Source: Alteromonas halophila | GTDB lineage: Bacteria > Pseudomonadota > Gammaproteobacteria > Enterobacterales > Alteromonadaceae | Assembly (NCBI RefSeq): GCF_014651815.1 | Contig: NZ_BMXP01000001.1 | Span: 149,839 to 213,838 of the forward strand | DNA: 64,000 nucleotides | Direction: 5' to 3' | In this document: positions 18,995-29,116 of the stretch, piece after piece | How positions within the stretch are numbered: the stretch's first letter is position 1 | How the letters are laid out: each line of letters starts with the position of its first letter | Notes under the pieces: model-generated | What the model was told of the DNA's origin: nothing | Seen by the model: only the letters and a program-made list of their open reading frames with translations | Databases searched by the model: none | Made by a program: the position numbers and the translations under genes

Positions 18995-20038
18995 ATGGCT
19001 GAAGAATTACAAACCACCGAAGAGGAAATAGGCTACGACGTTAGTAAGCTGGAAGGCGTCGAGAAAGCTGCAATCCTGCTGCTGAGTCTGTCTGAAGAAG
19101 ATGCCGCGCAGATCCTTAAGCATCTTGAGCCAAAGCAGGTTCAGAAGCTTGGGTCGGAGATGGCAAAAATTGATGACATGACGCAGACCAAGATAACAGC
19201 CGTCCACAAGTATTTTATTGAGGATATTCAGAACTACAGCACGATAGGCTTCCAGAGTCAGGAGTTTGTGCGTAGTGCGCTAACCGCGGCACTCGGCGAA
19301 GATAAAGCCGCGAACCTGATTGATCAAATCATGATGGGCTCTGGCGCCAAAGGCCTTGATTCATTGAAATGGATGGACTCCAAGCAGGTGGCCAGCATTA
19401 TTCGCAACGAACACCCGCAAATCCAAACCATTGTGTTGTCCTATCTGGAAGCCGAGCAGAGTGCCGAAATTTTGGCGCAGTTCCCGGAGAAGGTCCGGCT
19501 CGACTTGCTGATGCGGATCGCCAACCTCGAAGAAGTTCAACCTGCCGCACTACAGGAGCTCAACGAAATTATGGAGAAACAGTTTGCCGGTCAGGCTGGC
19601 ACGCAGGCAGCCAAAATGGGTGGCCTGAAATCTGCCGCCGATATTATGAATTACCTGGATACGGCCATCGAAGGTCAGCTGATGGATGCCATCCGCGAGC
19701 AGGACGAAGAAATGAGTCAGCAAATTCAGGATCTGATGTTTGTCTTCGACAACCTGGTCGATGTCGACGATCGCGGCATTCAGGCTATTCTGCGCGAAGT
19801 GCAGCAGGATTCGCTGCTTAAAGCCATTAAAGGTGCCGATGAAGAACTGAAGAACAAGATCATGAAGAATATGTCCAAGCGTGCCGCTGAGATGCTGCAG
19901 GATGACCTGGAAGCGCTTGGACCGGTGCGTATTTCTGAAGTGGAAACCGCGCAGAAGGAAATTCTGTCTGTGGCCCGCCGTTTGTCAGATTCAGGTGAGG
20001 TCATGCTTGGCGGTGGTGGCGGTGAAGAATTCGTCTGA
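18995..20038 (+). CDS. fliG: flagellar motor switch protein FliG
   Basis: Rotor protein of the C ring that contacts FliF and the stator. The 347-residue protein has the N-terminal domain (GVEKAAILLLSLSEEDAAQILKHL), the middle domain with EHPQIQT (about 134-140), and the C-terminal torque-generating domain with charged residues (VFDNLVDVDDRGIQAILREV, GADEELKNKIMKNMSKRAAEM). It ends in a Gly-rich tail. Part of the fliE-fliJ operon. Confidence 0.95.
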   Translation: MAEELQTTEEEIGYDVSKLEGVEKAAILLLSLSEEDAAQILKHLEPKQVQKLGSEMAKIDDMTQTKITAVHKYFIEDIQNYSTIGFQSQEFVRSALTAALGEDKAANLIDQIMMGSGAKGLDSLKWMDSKQVASIIRNEHPQIQTIVLSYLEAEQSAEILAQFPEKVRLDLLMRIANLEEVQPAALQELNEIMEKQFAGQAGTQAAKMGGLKSAADIMNYLDTAIEGQLMDAIREQDEEMSQQIQDLMFVFDNLVDVDDRGIQAILREVQQDSLLKAIKGADEELKNKIMKNMSKRAAEMLQDDLEALGPVRISEVETAQKEILSVARRLSDSGEVMLGGGGGEEFV

Positions 20039-20054
20039 CCAGGCAGCATAAACT

Positions 20055-20840
20055 ATGACCAATACTAAGCGTTTTACGGAAGCAGAGCATTCCGATGCGA
20101 AAGCCTGGGATTTGCCGTTTATTGACGATCCCCAGAAGGCTGAACGCGACGCTGATAAGACCAATGCGCTGAATAAACGTTCAAACTGGAAGTATGAGCC
20201 GCCGGAAGAAGAAGAGGAAGTCCTGCCACCTACGGCTGAAGAAATTGAAGCAATTCGCCAGGCCGCACATGAAGAGGGGTATCAGGAAGGTTTTCAGAAA
20301 GGCCATAAGGAAGGCCATCGACAAGGCAGTGAGGCAGGACACGAAGAAGGTCAGCAGCAAGGCTATGACGAGGGCTATCAAAAGGGCCTTGAGACCGGCC
20401 AGAATGTTGCAGATGAGCGTGCTGGTCAGTGGCAGGCATTGCTCGATACACTGCACGACCCCTTAAGCCAGGTCAATCTGGAAACCCGCGAACAACTGGT
20501 AAAACTGGCGGTATCGCTGGCCAAATCGGTGATCCGCACCGAAGTCAAAAGCAGTGAAGATGTGATCATGCAAGCGTTGTCAGAAGGCATGAAGGTGCTG
20601 CCGGTGAATGAAACCCAGTATCGCATTCAAATGCATCCGGACGATATCGAGCTGGTGAAAAATCATCTTGGCGATGAGGACATCGCGGCTAAAGGCTGGC
20701 AATTTGTTGAGTCACCCGCTATGGCGCGTGGTGGCTGTGATATCGCTACTACGCAAAATGCGGTGGACGTGTCGATAGAGCGACGCAGCCGCGATGTGCT
20801 TGAAAAATTTCTGATGGACCAGGGGATTCGTGATGACTAG
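20055..20840 (+). CDS. fliH: flagellar assembly protein FliH
   Basis: Regulates the export ATPase FliI and links it to the C ring. The 261-residue protein has an acidic N-terminus and then a striking run of Gly at every fourth position (about residues 75-117, [15 protein letters not shown] and on). This is the GxxxG repeat known from FliH, predicted to make a tight helical dimer; it has about eleven steps here. The C-terminal domain (about 140-255) resembles the V-type ATPase E subunit. The stop overlaps the fliI start. Confidence 0.92.
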   Translation: MTNTKRFTEAEHSDAKAWDLPFIDDPQKAERDADKTNALNKRSNWKYEPPEEEEEVLPPTAEEIEAIRQAAHEEGYQEGFQKGHKEGHRQGSEAGHEEGQQQGYDEGYQKGLETGQNVADERAGQWQALLDTLHDPLSQVNLETREQLVKLAVSLAKSVIRTEVKSSEDVIMQALSEGMKVLPVNETQYRIQMHPDDIELVKNHLGDEDIAAKGWQFVESPAMARGGCDIATTQNAVDVSIERRSRDVLEKFLMDQGIRDD

Positions 20841-22176
20841 TCCCTGGGGCTCGTACTTTGCAGACCTGAGTGAAAAAGTGACGAGCCCGCCGGTGGTCGC
20901 CGCCGGAAAACTGGTGCGTGGTATCGGCCTGACCCTCGAAGCGGTTGGCTGTCAGCTACCGGTCGGTAGTCAGTGCCTGGTGCAAACCATCGATGGCGAA
21001 ATTGAAGCTGAAGTTGTCGGCTTTGGCGATGACATTACCTACCTGATGCCTACCGAAGCCGTGCGAGGCATTGTTCCGGGCAGCCGCGTACTGCCCCTTA
21101 ACCGGCAAAGTGGACTGGCAGTAGGTATGAATTTGCTGGGACGGGTAGTGGATGGTAATGGTCAGCCGCTGGATGGGCAGGGCGCAATTACCACGGAGAC
21201 CCGGGTGCCAACTATTAAGCCGCCAATCAATCCGTTATTGCGTCGCCCGATAACCCGCCCGCTGGATGTCGGCGTACGTTCGATCAATGCCCTCAACACG
21301 GTGGGTATCGGGCAGCGAATGGGGCTATTTGCCGGTAGTGGTGTTGGAAAAAGCGTACTGCTGGGCATGATGACCCGGGGCAGTCAGGCCGATGTGGTGG
21401 TGGTCGGGCTGGTGGGCGAACGTGGCCGTGAGGTGAAGGAATTTATTCACGACATTCTTACCGAAGAAGAGCGGGCGCGTGCGGTGGTTGTAGCGGCACC
21501 GGCCGACACGTCTCCGCTAATGCGTTTAAAAGGCTGTGAAACCGCCGTCACGATTGCAGAGTATTTCCGCGATCAGGGGATGAATGTGCTGCTACTGATC
21601 GACTCGCTGACCCGCTATGCCATGGCGCAACGTGAGATTGCGCTGGCCGTTGGAGAGCCGCCCGCGACCAAAGGCTATCCGCCGTCAGTCTTTGCCCGGC
21701 TGCCAGCGCTGGTTGAGCGCGCCGGCAACGGTTCGGATCGTCAGGGCTCCATTACCGCCTTTTATACCGTACTGACCGAAGGGGATGACCTGCAGGATCC
21801 CGTGGCCGACACAGCCAGAGCCATTCTTGACGGTCATATTGTTTTGTCACGCAGTCTGGCAGACAGTGGCCACTATCCCGCCATCGACATTGAAGCCTCG
21901 ATCAGCCGGGTAATGCCAGCAGTCGTCAGTGACGAACACCTGCTGCAGGCGCGCAGAATACGACAGGTCTACTCCACCTATAAGCAAAACCAGGATTTGA
22001 TTTCTATTGGTGCGTATAACAAGGGAACGGATCCACGTATTGATTTAGCAATCCGCGCGGAACCCGCGATCAATGCGTTTTTACAGCAGGGAATGAAAGA
22101 TATCCTGCCCTATGATGAAAGTCTGGAAGGCATGACTGCGCTGGCCAAAGGCTTAGGTGACGGGAGTCGCGGATGA
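20833..22176 (+). CDS. fliI: flagellum-specific ATPase FliI
   Basis: Hexameric ATPase of the flagellar export apparatus, related to the F1 beta subunit. The ATG at 20833 is taken as start (447 residues), inside the end of fliH; a GTG directly before it is possible. Walker A is [11 protein letters not shown] and Walker [18 protein letters not shown]. The family signature [16 protein letters not shown] and the segment [14 protein letters not shown] are present. It overlaps fliJ by 4 bases. Confidence 0.95.
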   Translation: MTSPWGSYFADLSEKVTSPPVVAAGKLVRGIGLTLEAVGCQLPVGSQCLVQTIDGEIEAEVVGFGDDITYLMPTEAVRGIVPGSRVLPLNRQSGLAVGMNLLGRVVDGNGQPLDGQGAITTETRVPTIKPPINPLLRRPITRPLDVGVRSINALNTVGIGQRMGLFAGSGVGKSVLLGMMTRGSQADVVVVGLVGERGREVKEFIHDILTEEERARAVVVAAPADTSPLMRLKGCETAVTIAEYFRDQGMNVLLLIDSLTRYAMAQREIALAVGEPPATKGYPPSVFARLPALVERAGNGSDRQGSITAFYTVLTEGDDLQDPVADTARAILDGHIVLSRSLADSGHYPAIDIEASISRVMPAVVSDEHLLQARRIRQVYSTYKQNQDLISIGAYNKGTDPRIDLAIRAEPAINAFLQQGMKDILPYDESLEGMTALAKGLGDGSRG

Positions 22177-22619
22177 GTCAGCAACTCGCACGCGTTGCCC
22201 AGTACGAACGGGATAAAGAGCAGCAGTTCGCGCAGGCATTTCGTCAGGCTCAGGCGTTTGTGAATCAGCAGCGCCAGAAACTGGCCAACCTGGAACAATA
22301 CCGGCTGGATTATCTGAAGAATATTCAGCAAACCGGTAAGGCCGGCGTAGGCGCCAAGCATTATCACCAGCACTTGTCCTTTGTGGGTAAGCTGGACAGC
22401 GCCTGTCTACAGCAAAATCAGCATATTTCTCAGGCTGTGCTGGCAGCCGATCAGCGTAAACGCCAGTGGCTTGAACAACAGCGACGGTGTGAAGCTGTGG
22501 AGACACTGCTTGAAAAGCGGCGCATGGAAGTCGCAAGGAAAGAAGAGAAAGCAGAACAGGATATGCTGGATGAGTTTGCTACTCAGGCATATTATCGTCG
22601 CAAAAACCATGCGTTTTAA
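22173..22619 (+). CDS. fliJ: flagellar export chaperone FliJ
   Basis: Small coiled-coil stalk protein of the export ATPase. The 148-residue sequence is highly charged and Gln-rich, with long predicted helices ([40 protein letters not shown]) and no other domain. Family assignment rests on length, coiled-coil character and position after fliI. Last gene of the fliE operon; a new promoter follows before fliK. Confidence 0.85.
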   Translation: MSQQLARVAQYERDKEQQFAQAFRQAQAFVNQQRQKLANLEQYRLDYLKNIQQTGKAGVGAKHYHQHLSFVGKLDSACLQQNQHISQAVLAADQRKRQWLEQQRRCEAVETLLEKRRMEVARKEEKAEQDMLDEFATQAYYRRKNHAF

Positions 22620-22667
22620 GCACCCGAAACTCACCTTATCTCAGATTACGTACACTATTTATTAAAA

Positions 22668-22684
22668 TTGGAATACTCCTTGCT
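22668..22684 (+). promoter_or_regulatory. sigma-54 promoter of the fliK operon
   Basis: TTGGAATACTCCTTGCT matches the -24/-12 consensus at about 11 of 13 defined positions with correct spacing. It lies in the only larger gap (199 bases) of the fliE-flhB run, directly before fliK, so fliK-flhB can be expressed as its own transcript. Confidence 0.65.
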
Positions 22685-22818
22685 GACTACTTCAGTGTGC
22701 ACCAGCACAAGGTGTTGATACCGGTTAGCGGTATACAACAGGGAAAGTACACCGGCCCAGACAGGCCGCGGGCTTTCGGGAAGTCAGATGGTACCGTGCT
22801 ACCACAGGGTAAAACGAC

Positions 22819-24699
22819 ATGATGCAACAACTTGCCGCTAAACAATCAGATATTGCCGCCCTTGATATTGGCAAAAGGGAGACAATCGGGACGTCGAGAG
22901 AAAATACGTCACAAACGTCCTTTACCGACGTTATCCGCGAAGTATCGTCACAGACGCCATCGACGGAAAAATCGCAAAGTAAACCGGCTGCATCGCCCGT
23001 TACTGATAATAAAGCAGTGAGGTCTGGCGAAACGGCATCGTCGGCGTCTGACACCGCCAGTGAAAACAAGGTGTCCCGTGTCGAGGTAAAACGTGGTGAA
23101 GAACATGCATCGCTTCCGAATAAAGATCCGCTGGAGAAAAAGCAGCCTCTGCCGGGTGACGGCGACGCTGTTGCGCAGTGGATTGAGGAGCAGGAAGGCG
23201 ACGTTGACTGGCTGGCATATGTTGATGCCGTGCAGTCTGCCGACCAGAAATTGTCCGAACAGGATCGTAAAGCGCTAATTGACAATGAGCTTGATTCAGA
23301 AGATGCGTTATTGGCAAAGGCCATGCTGGCACTTGAAGAAGTTGCACACCCCCCGGCTGACTCTGATGGCCTTATCACCCTGACTGACAGTGCAGGCAAA
23401 ACCTTCACGACGTCTATTGGTCCGGTGATTGAGCAAATTGTAGGCAAACTCAATGACGCCGAAGGCTCGGACAAACATCAGCAGGATCTTCAAGCACTGG
23501 CCGGTGTGCTGCTGACGCTGCAAAAAGAAGGCGAAGTGAGCATTGACAGTGATACGGTGATGACCAGGCTGGCTGACGCCTTACCCGCAGTCGATGCCAA
23601 AAAAGGCAGTGAGGCCGAAAAAGTCAGCGAATTAATTGCCAGCGCACTGAGTCAGGCAAACGCAGAAAACAAAAACCAGTCTCAGGATGAGGGAGACGAG
23701 GCACTGTTGCTCTCCTTAATTCAGAACGAGCTGAGCGCTGCCGATAAGAAAAAGAGTGACAGCCAGCTCAGCGCCGGGAAAGACAACGCCAGCATAATGT
23801 CGTCAGCAATGAATGCCACGTCGCAGATGGCCAGCGATGACAATTTGTCACAACTAATGCAGGACATGCAGACGATGTCGGACGCGTCCGCTGAGGATAT
23901 GACGGACGCACTGAGCAGTAAAATTGTGGCGCTGATGCCCAACGCCAGCAGTGAGCAGCAACAAACGGTGAAAAATGCACTGATCTCGGGGATCAATGAA
24001 ATTCAGCAGCAGCTGAGTAAAGGGCATGAGCCGGGTATTGATTTAAAAACGGTGATCCAGCAGGCGATGACCGAAGCGAATATTGCACAGTCTCAGTCAG
24101 TAATGACACAGATTGAGCAACAGGCAGCGCAGTTGCATCAGGTTGTTAGTACCGCGCAGCAAACCATGCAGCAGGTTCTTACTTCGCAGATGGTATCAGC
24201 CGATGCGGTGATACAGGAAAACAGCCAGATCCGCAGCGAGTCAGGCAAGGGGCAACAAAGCACTGATGCCATTGACAATAAACCCGTCAACATCACCAAG
24301 GCAGAAGGACAACAGCAGCTTCAGGAAAAAATCAGGTGGATGGTCAACAGTCGCAGTACGCTGGCTGAAATTCGTCTTGATCCCCCTGAGCTGGGAAGTA
24401 TGCAGGTACGGGTGAATATGAATGGTGACGCTGCCAGTGTTAACTTTGTGGTGCAGTCACAGCAGGCCCGGGACGCGCTGAATGATGCCATGCCACGCCT
24501 GCGTGATATGTTAAGTGAGCAGGGTATTGAGCTGGGAGAATCGTTTGTACAGCAGGAAAGCGGCGATGGCAGCGGCGAAGCTGACGGTCAGGCCGGCAGC
24601 GGTAATGGACAGTATGCCAGTGAGTCGGATGAAGACACCGAGGTTCGCGAACAGCCTCTGACCCGCCAGGAAACCGGCGGTATTGACTATTATGTGTAA
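22819..24699 (+). CDS. fliK: flagellar hook-length control protein FliK
   Basis: Secreted ruler that measures the hook and switches export specificity through FlhB. At 626 residues it is long, with a low-complexity N-terminal and central part rich in Ser, Gln, Asp and Lys. A conserved C-terminal domain (about 490-580) has EIRLDPPELGSMQVRV and VVQSQQARDALNDAMPRLRD. The variable centre is normal for the family. It starts a transcript of its own (sigma-54 site at 22668). Confidence 0.9.
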   Translation: MMQQLAAKQSDIAALDIGKRETIGTSRENTSQTSFTDVIREVSSQTPSTEKSQSKPAASPVTDNKAVRSGETASSASDTASENKVSRVEVKRGEEHASLPNKDPLEKKQPLPGDGDAVAQWIEEQEGDVDWLAYVDAVQSADQKLSEQDRKALIDNELDSEDALLAKAMLALEEVAHPPADSDGLITLTDSAGKTFTTSIGPVIEQIVGKLNDAEGSDKHQQDLQALAGVLLTLQKEGEVSIDSDTVMTRLADALPAVDAKKGSEAEKVSELIASALSQANAENKNQSQDEGDEALLLSLIQNELSAADKKKSDSQLSAGKDNASIMSSAMNATSQMASDDNLSQLMQDMQTMSDASAEDMTDALSSKIVALMPNASSEQQQTVKNALISGINEIQQQLSKGHEPGIDLKTVIQQAMTEANIAQSQSVMTQIEQQAAQLHQVVSTAQQTMQQVLTSQMVSADAVIQENSQIRSESGKGQQSTDAIDNKPVNITKAEGQQQLQEKIRWMVNSRSTLAEIRLDPPELGSMQVRVNMNGDAASVNFVVQSQQARDALNDAMPRLRDMLSEQGIELGESFVQQESGDGSGEADGQAGSGNGQYASESDEDTEVREQPLTRQETGGIDYYV

Positions 24700-24784
24700 G
24701 TAGCAGGAATTTCGACGTAAGCAGCATTGCGATTTGTGACTGAACCTTGATAATAAGCGTCCATCGTCACTACAAGGGAAAGAC

Positions 24785-25303
24785 ATGGCAGAAGAAGAGT
24801 TACAAATAGAAGATAGCGGCAAAAAGGGCAAGTTGATGATTATCATCATTGCCGTGGTGCTGGTGCTTGGCGGCGGCGCAGCATACTTTCTGCTGTTTAG
24901 TGGCAGTGATGAGCCTGCAGCACAGCAACTCGAGGCAACACAAAACAGCGCGCCGACACCACAGCAGCAAAATGCTGAAGTTGGGTCTGCATTGTATGTG
25001 GCCATGCCTCGTCCGTTCGTGTTTAACGTGCCGGGCAGCGGACGTGACCGACTGGTTCAGATAAAAGTACAGTTAATGGTGCGCGGCTCGGAAAATGAAG
25101 AAGTCGCCAAGTCGCACATTCCGTTGATAGAGGGGACCCTGTTGCAGGTTTTCAGTACCTCTAACGCGGATGATTTAGTCACCGAAGCCGGAAAAATTGA
25201 GTTGCGTGATCAGGCCGCCAGTGAGGTGCAGCGCGTAATGAATGAAATTGCCGGTAGTGATGTGGTTGAACGTGTATTGTTCACCGGTTTTGTAATGCAA
25301 TAA
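24785..25303 (+). CDS. fliL: flagellar basal body-associated protein FliL
   Basis: Inner-membrane protein near the stator that supports motor function. The 172-residue protein has a short cytoplasmic start, a membrane helix at about residues 19-39 (MIIIIAVVLVLGGGAAYFLLF), a Gln/Ala-rich linker, and a periplasmic FliL domain ending in VERVLFTGFVMQ. A ribosome site AAGGGAAAG precedes the start. Confidence 0.92.
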   Translation: MAEEELQIEDSGKKGKLMIIIIAVVLVLGGGAAYFLLFSGSDEPAAQQLEATQNSAPTPQQQNAEVGSALYVAMPRPFVFNVPGSGRDRLVQIKVQLMVRGSENEEVAKSHIPLIEGTLLQVFSTSNADDLVTEAGKIELRDQAASEVQRVMNEIAGSDVVERVLFTGFVMQ

Positions 25304-25315
25304 CAGGATGACACT

Positions 25316-26374
25316 GTGAGCGATTTATTATCCCAGGACGAAATTGACGCGCTGCTACACGGCGTTGATGATGTCGAAGAAGAAGAAGCTGGCGAAGGCG
25401 AGTCAGATGCGTCTGCGCTGGAGTATGACTTTTCCTCTCAGGACAGGATCGTTCGTGGGCGTATGCCAACACTGGAGATTGTTAACGAGCGCTTTGCGCG
25501 GCACATGCGGGTAAGTTTGTTTAATATGATGCGCCGCTCTGCCGAGGTCTCGATCAATGGCATACAAATGATCAAGTTTGGTGAGTACATACATACGCTG
25601 TTTGTACCGACCAGCCTGAATATGGTGCGCTTCCGGCCGCTCAAAGGAACGGGGCTGATTACCATGGAAGCGCGTCTGGTGTTTATTCTGGTAGACAACT
25701 TTTTCGGTGGTGACGGACGTTATCACGCGAAAATTGAGGGGCGTGAATTTACCCCGACCGAGCGGCGAATTATCCAGATGCTGCTGAAAATTATTTTTGA
25801 AGATTATAAAGAAGCCTGGGCGCCGGTAATGGATGTGTCCTTCGAGTATCTGGACTCCGAAGTGAACCCGGCCATGGCAAATATTGTCAGCCCGACAGAA
25901 GTGGTAGTGATTAGCTCATTTCATATTGAGCTGGATGGTGGTGGCGGTGACTTCCATGTTTCGTTGCCGTACAGCATGCTGGAACCGATCCGCGAATTAC
26001 TCGATGCCGGTGTACAAAGTGATAAAGAAGACACCGATCTGCGCTGGAGTAAGGCACTGCGTGATGAAATTATGGATGTGAATGTCGCGCTGACCACCCA
26101 TATGCTGGATGTGGATATTCCGCTTCGCAACATTATGGAGTTTAAGGAAGGGGATATTATTCCGGTGGAGATGCCGGAACATATCACGGTACTGATTGAG
26201 GATCTGCCGACATTCCGGGCCAAACTCGGACGCTCCAGAGACAACCTGGCACTAAAAATTACTGAGAAGATCCCACGGCCTACCTCCGTGAAATCAGAAC
26301 TGCAGTTATTAACCCGTGGCGGACGCATTATTGATAACGATGCCGAGCTGCAAGTACTCGAAGAAGACCTGTAA
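25316..26374 (+). CDS. fliM: flagellar motor switch protein FliM
   Basis: C-ring protein that binds phosphorylated CheY. It starts with GTG (after AGGATGA). The N-terminal LLSQDEIDALLHGV (residues 4-17) is the conserved CheY-P binding peptide, followed by an acidic linker, the CheC-like middle domain and a SpoA (FliN-like) C-terminal domain. At 352 residues it has the expected length. fliN follows after 15 bases. Confidence 0.95.
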   Translation: MSDLLSQDEIDALLHGVDDVEEEEAGEGESDASALEYDFSSQDRIVRGRMPTLEIVNERFARHMRVSLFNMMRRSAEVSINGIQMIKFGEYIHTLFVPTSLNMVRFRPLKGTGLITMEARLVFILVDNFFGGDGRYHAKIEGREFTPTERRIIQMLLKIIFEDYKEAWAPVMDVSFEYLDSEVNPAMANIVSPTEVVVISSFHIELDGGGGDFHVSLPYSMLEPIRELLDAGVQSDKEDTDLRWSKALRDEIMDVNVALTTHMLDVDIPLRNIMEFKEGDIIPVEMPEHITVLIEDLPTFRAKLGRSRDNLALKITEKIPRPTSVKSELQLLTRGGRIIDNDAELQVLEEDL

Positions 26375-26389
26375 TGAAGGGGAATACCC

Positions 26390-26827
26390 ATGAGTGAAGA
26401 AGACGGTATGGACGATTGGGCAGAAGCCATGGCAGAGCAGGAAGAAGCAGAAGCCGGCGGCGATGAAAACAGTAATGCCGCGGGTGATGAACACGCCTCT
26501 GCTGACGATGATGTCAAAAAACCGGAACTGGACGAGCTGGAAGATGAGTCCCTGTCCGGTGATGAAAAGAAAAAACTGGATACCATTTTAGATATCCCTG
26601 TGACTATCTCCATGGAGGTAGGACGCAGCCAGATTAGCATTCGAAACCTGCTTCAGCTGAATCAGGGATCGGTGGTCGAACTTGATCGGGTGGCGGGTGA
26701 GCCACTGGATGTGCTCGTGAATGGCACGTTGATTGCTCATGGAGAAGTAGTAGTGGTCAACGACAAGTTTGGTATTCGGTTAACGGATGTTATTAGTCAA
26801 ATCGAAAGAATTAAAAAGCTCAGGTAA
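26390..26827 (+). CDS. fliN: flagellar motor switch protein FliN
   Basis: C-ring component. The 145-residue protein has an acidic N-terminal half (about 1-65) and a SpoA/FliN domain (about 70-140) with DIPVTISMEVGRSQI, LNQGSVVELDRVAGEPLD and IAHGEVVVVNDKFGIRL. The acidic extension is common in marine gammaproteobacteria. fliO starts inside its 3' end. Confidence 0.94.
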   Translation: MSEEDGMDDWAEAMAEQEEAEAGGDENSNAAGDEHASADDDVKKPELDELEDESLSGDEKKKLDTILDIPVTISMEVGRSQISIRNLLQLNQGSVVELDRVAGEPLDVLVNGTLIAHGEVVVVNDKFGIRLTDVISQIERIKKLR

Positions 26828-27278
26828 AACATCATTAAAATCAAGGGTTTGCGCTTTGCTGCCCTTGCTTTTCTGCTTTTCTGCCAGCGCGCAGAGCGAT
26901 AACTCCCTCACCAGTGTGAAAAGCGTAGTGTCAATTTTCCTATCACTATTATTAGTGATTGGGATTATTTTTGCGCTTGCATGGGTGATGCGACGGTTTA
27001 ATGTCGCTCACGCCGGCAGTGGCCAGATGAAAGTAGTCGCCAGCATGGTTGCCGGGACCAAAGAGAAAATCATGGTTATCGAGGTGGGGGATGAACAACA
27101 CCTGGTCGGTATCACGCCTAATCATATCTCGCACTTAAGCAAGCTGGAAACGCATCTAAAGAGCAAGCAGAGCCCGCCCGGCAGTGGCGGTGGGGCCGAT
27201 CAGTTTAAGCAAAAGCTGGTACAGGCTATGGCCGGGAAAATGAATCCGGCGGTGAAGCAGGAGAACAAACATGACTAA
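26787..27278 (+). CDS. fliO: flagellar biosynthetic protein FliO
   Basis: Membrane factor that helps assemble the FliP ring of the export gate. I keep the ATG at 26787, which overlaps fliN by 41 bases, because no better start lies before the hydrophobic N-terminus. The product (163 residues) has a signal-like segment ([14 protein letters not shown], about 22-35), a membrane helix at about 45-66 ([21 protein letters not shown]) and a cytoplasmic domain. It overlaps fliP by 8 bases. Confidence 0.85.
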   Translation: MLLVKSKELKSSGKTSLKSRVCALLPLLFCFSASAQSDNSLTSVKSVVSIFLSLLLVIGIIFALAWVMRRFNVAHAGSGQMKVVASMVAGTKEKIMVIEVGDEQHLVGITPNHISHLSKLETHLKSKQSPPGSGGGADQFKQKLVQAMAGKMNPAVKQENKHD

Positions 27279-28032
27279 ACGTCACCTTTGTCTCATCACG
27301 CTTCTTCTCGCCACGATTGGCTATCTGGCGCCTGCCCATGCCCAGCAGGGGATTTCCGCCGTCACCGTAACCAGCAATCCGGATGGCAGTCAGGACTACA
27401 CTATGACCCTGCAGGCGCTGTTTATTATGACGGCGCTGAGCCTTATCCCAGCCTTCGTACTAATGATGACGTCATTCACCCGCATCATTGTGGTGCTGTC
27501 AATCTTACGTCAGGCCATCGGTCTGCAGCAGTCGCCGTCAAACCAGATCCTGATTGGGGTCAGCCTGTTTTTGTCGATGTTTATCATGATGCCGGTGTTT
27601 GAAGAGATCAACGAACGTGCCCTGCAGCCCTATCTGGATGAGGAGATGACGTCAAAAGAAGCCTTTGATGAAGCCAAAGGCCCGATGCGAGACTTTATGC
27701 TGGCACAAACCCGGGTAAAGGATTTAGAAACCTTTGTCACCATAGCCGGTGAAGAAGACAAGTACGATGATCCCCGCGATGTATCGTTGAGCATTCTGAT
27801 CCCCGCGTTTGTTACCAGTGAGCTGAAAACCGCCTTTCAGATTGGTTTCATGCTGTTTATTCCGTTTCTGATCATTGATTTGGTGGTCGCGTCGATTCTG
27901 ATGGCCATGGGTATGATGATGCTTTCGCCGATGATCGTGTCTTTGCCTTTCAAACTGATGTTGTTCGTGCTGGTGGATGGCTGGAACCTGGTGTTCGGCA
28001 CGCTGGCGAACAGCTTCGGCATGGGCGTGTAG
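27271..28032 (+). CDS. fliP: flagellar export gate protein FliP
   Basis: Core subunit of the export gate. The 253-residue protein has a cleavable signal peptide (to about residue 24, ending PAHAQ) as known for FliP, then four membrane helices. The family signatures [20 protein letters not shown] and [20 protein letters not shown] are clear. fliQ follows after 8 bases. Confidence 0.95.
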   Translation: MTKRHLCLITLLLATIGYLAPAHAQQGISAVTVTSNPDGSQDYTMTLQALFIMTALSLIPAFVLMMTSFTRIIVVLSILRQAIGLQQSPSNQILIGVSLFLSMFIMMPVFEEINERALQPYLDEEMTSKEAFDEAKGPMRDFMLAQTRVKDLETFVTIAGEEDKYDDPRDVSLSILIPAFVTSELKTAFQIGFMLFIPFLIIDLVVASILMAMGMMMLSPMIVSLPFKLMLFVLVDGWNLVFGTLANSFGMGV

Positions 28033-28040
28033 GGGGACGT

Positions 28041-28310
28041 ATGGCACCAGAGGTCTTTGTTGAAATTCTGCGCGAAGCCATGTTTATGGTGATTGTGCTG
28101 GTGTCAGCCGTCATCGTGCCCAGTTTGATAGTAGGGCTGATAGTCGCGGTCTTTCAGGCTGCCACATCTATCAACGAACAGACCATGAGTTTCCTGCCAC
28201 GTCTTATTGTAACCTTGCTGGCGCTGAGCTGGGGGGGAAACTGGCTGGTGCAGCAGTTAATGGACTTTACCTTCCACATGGTCGAGCTGATCCCTCAGGT
28301 CGTGGGCTGA
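28041..28310 (+). CDS. fliQ: flagellar export gate protein FliQ
   Basis: Small two-helix subunit of the export gate, 89 residues, the usual size. VFVEILREAMFMVIVLVSAVI and VGLIVAVFQAATSINEQTMSF are family hallmarks. Confidence 0.94.
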   Translation: MAPEVFVEILREAMFMVIVLVSAVIVPSLIVGLIVAVFQAATSINEQTMSFLPRLIVTLLALSWGGNWLVQQLMDFTFHMVELIPQVVG

Positions 28311-28325
28311 GTCGGGCACGCTGCC

Positions 28326-29108
28326 ATGGAATTTGACCTAAGCACTCTTAACCAGTTTCTTGCCGATTTGCTGCTGCCATTTCTGCGCATTAGCGGACTG
28401 TTTGCGGCGATGATCGGCTTAAGTGCGCGTTCGGTATCACCACAGCTACGCGGCATGCTGGCTATACTGATTTCGCTAATCATTATTCCTGTTGTGCCGC
28501 CGGCACCGGTGACTGATCTGGTGAACCTGGGTACCTTTGTGCTGGGTATACAACAATTGCTTATTGGCGTGGCAATTGGCTTTATATCCATGCTGGTGCT
28601 CAACACCTTTGTGCTGGCAGGTCAGATCATTGCGATGCAGACTGGTCTTGGTTTTGCCTCTATTGTTGATCCGGTTAATGGCATCAATGTCCCCGCTGTA
28701 GGCCAGTTTTACCTTATTCTGGCCACACTGTTGTTCTGGGCGCTGGACGGGCATCTGGCCATGATCCGCATGATCGTAATGAGCTTTGAGGCATTTCCCA
28801 TTGGCGATGTATGGTGGACCGGTGAGCAGTTTAAAGCCATTGCTCACTGGGCGGGATGGATGTTTGTGGCTGCACTGACGCTGTCTCTGGCACCCATTGT
28901 ATCACTGCTGGTCGTCAATCTGGGGTTTGGCGTGATGACCAAAGCAGCGCCGCAGCTGAATATTTTCAGTATCGGCTTTTCAATCGCTCAGATGATGGGA
29001 CTCATTATTATCTGGGTCACACTGCCCAATTTCACGTCGCATTTTACCAGTCAGTGGGAGCGGGCCCAGCAGTTTATGTGTGAACTTTTACGAATTTGTC
29101 CGAGTTAG
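28326..29108 (+). CDS. fliR: flagellar export gate protein FliR
   Basis: Export gate subunit of 260 residues with several membrane helices spread over its length. The segments LLPFLRISGLFAAMIGLSAR, GQIIAMQTGLGFASIVDPVNG and GFGVMTKAAPQLNIFSIGF are typical of FliR/FlhB-partner proteins. It lies between fliQ and flhB as usual. Confidence 0.94.
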   Translation: MEFDLSTLNQFLADLLLPFLRISGLFAAMIGLSARSVSPQLRGMLAILISLIIIPVVPPAPVTDLVNLGTFVLGIQQLLIGVAIGFISMLVLNTFVLAGQIIAMQTGLGFASIVDPVNGINVPAVGQFYLILATLLFWALDGHLAMIRMIVMSFEAFPIGDVWWTGEQFKAIAHWAGWMFVAALTLSLAPIVSLLVVNLGFGVMTKAAPQLNIFSIGFSIAQMMGLIIIWVTLPNFTSHFTSQWERAQQFMCELLRICPS

Positions 29109-29116
29109 GCTAAACC

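Noticed and set aside
20181..20466. Antisense and alternate-frame reading frames over the fliH glycine repeat
   Set aside because: They are by-products of the regular GxxxG codon pattern of fliH and lack starts and motifs of their own.
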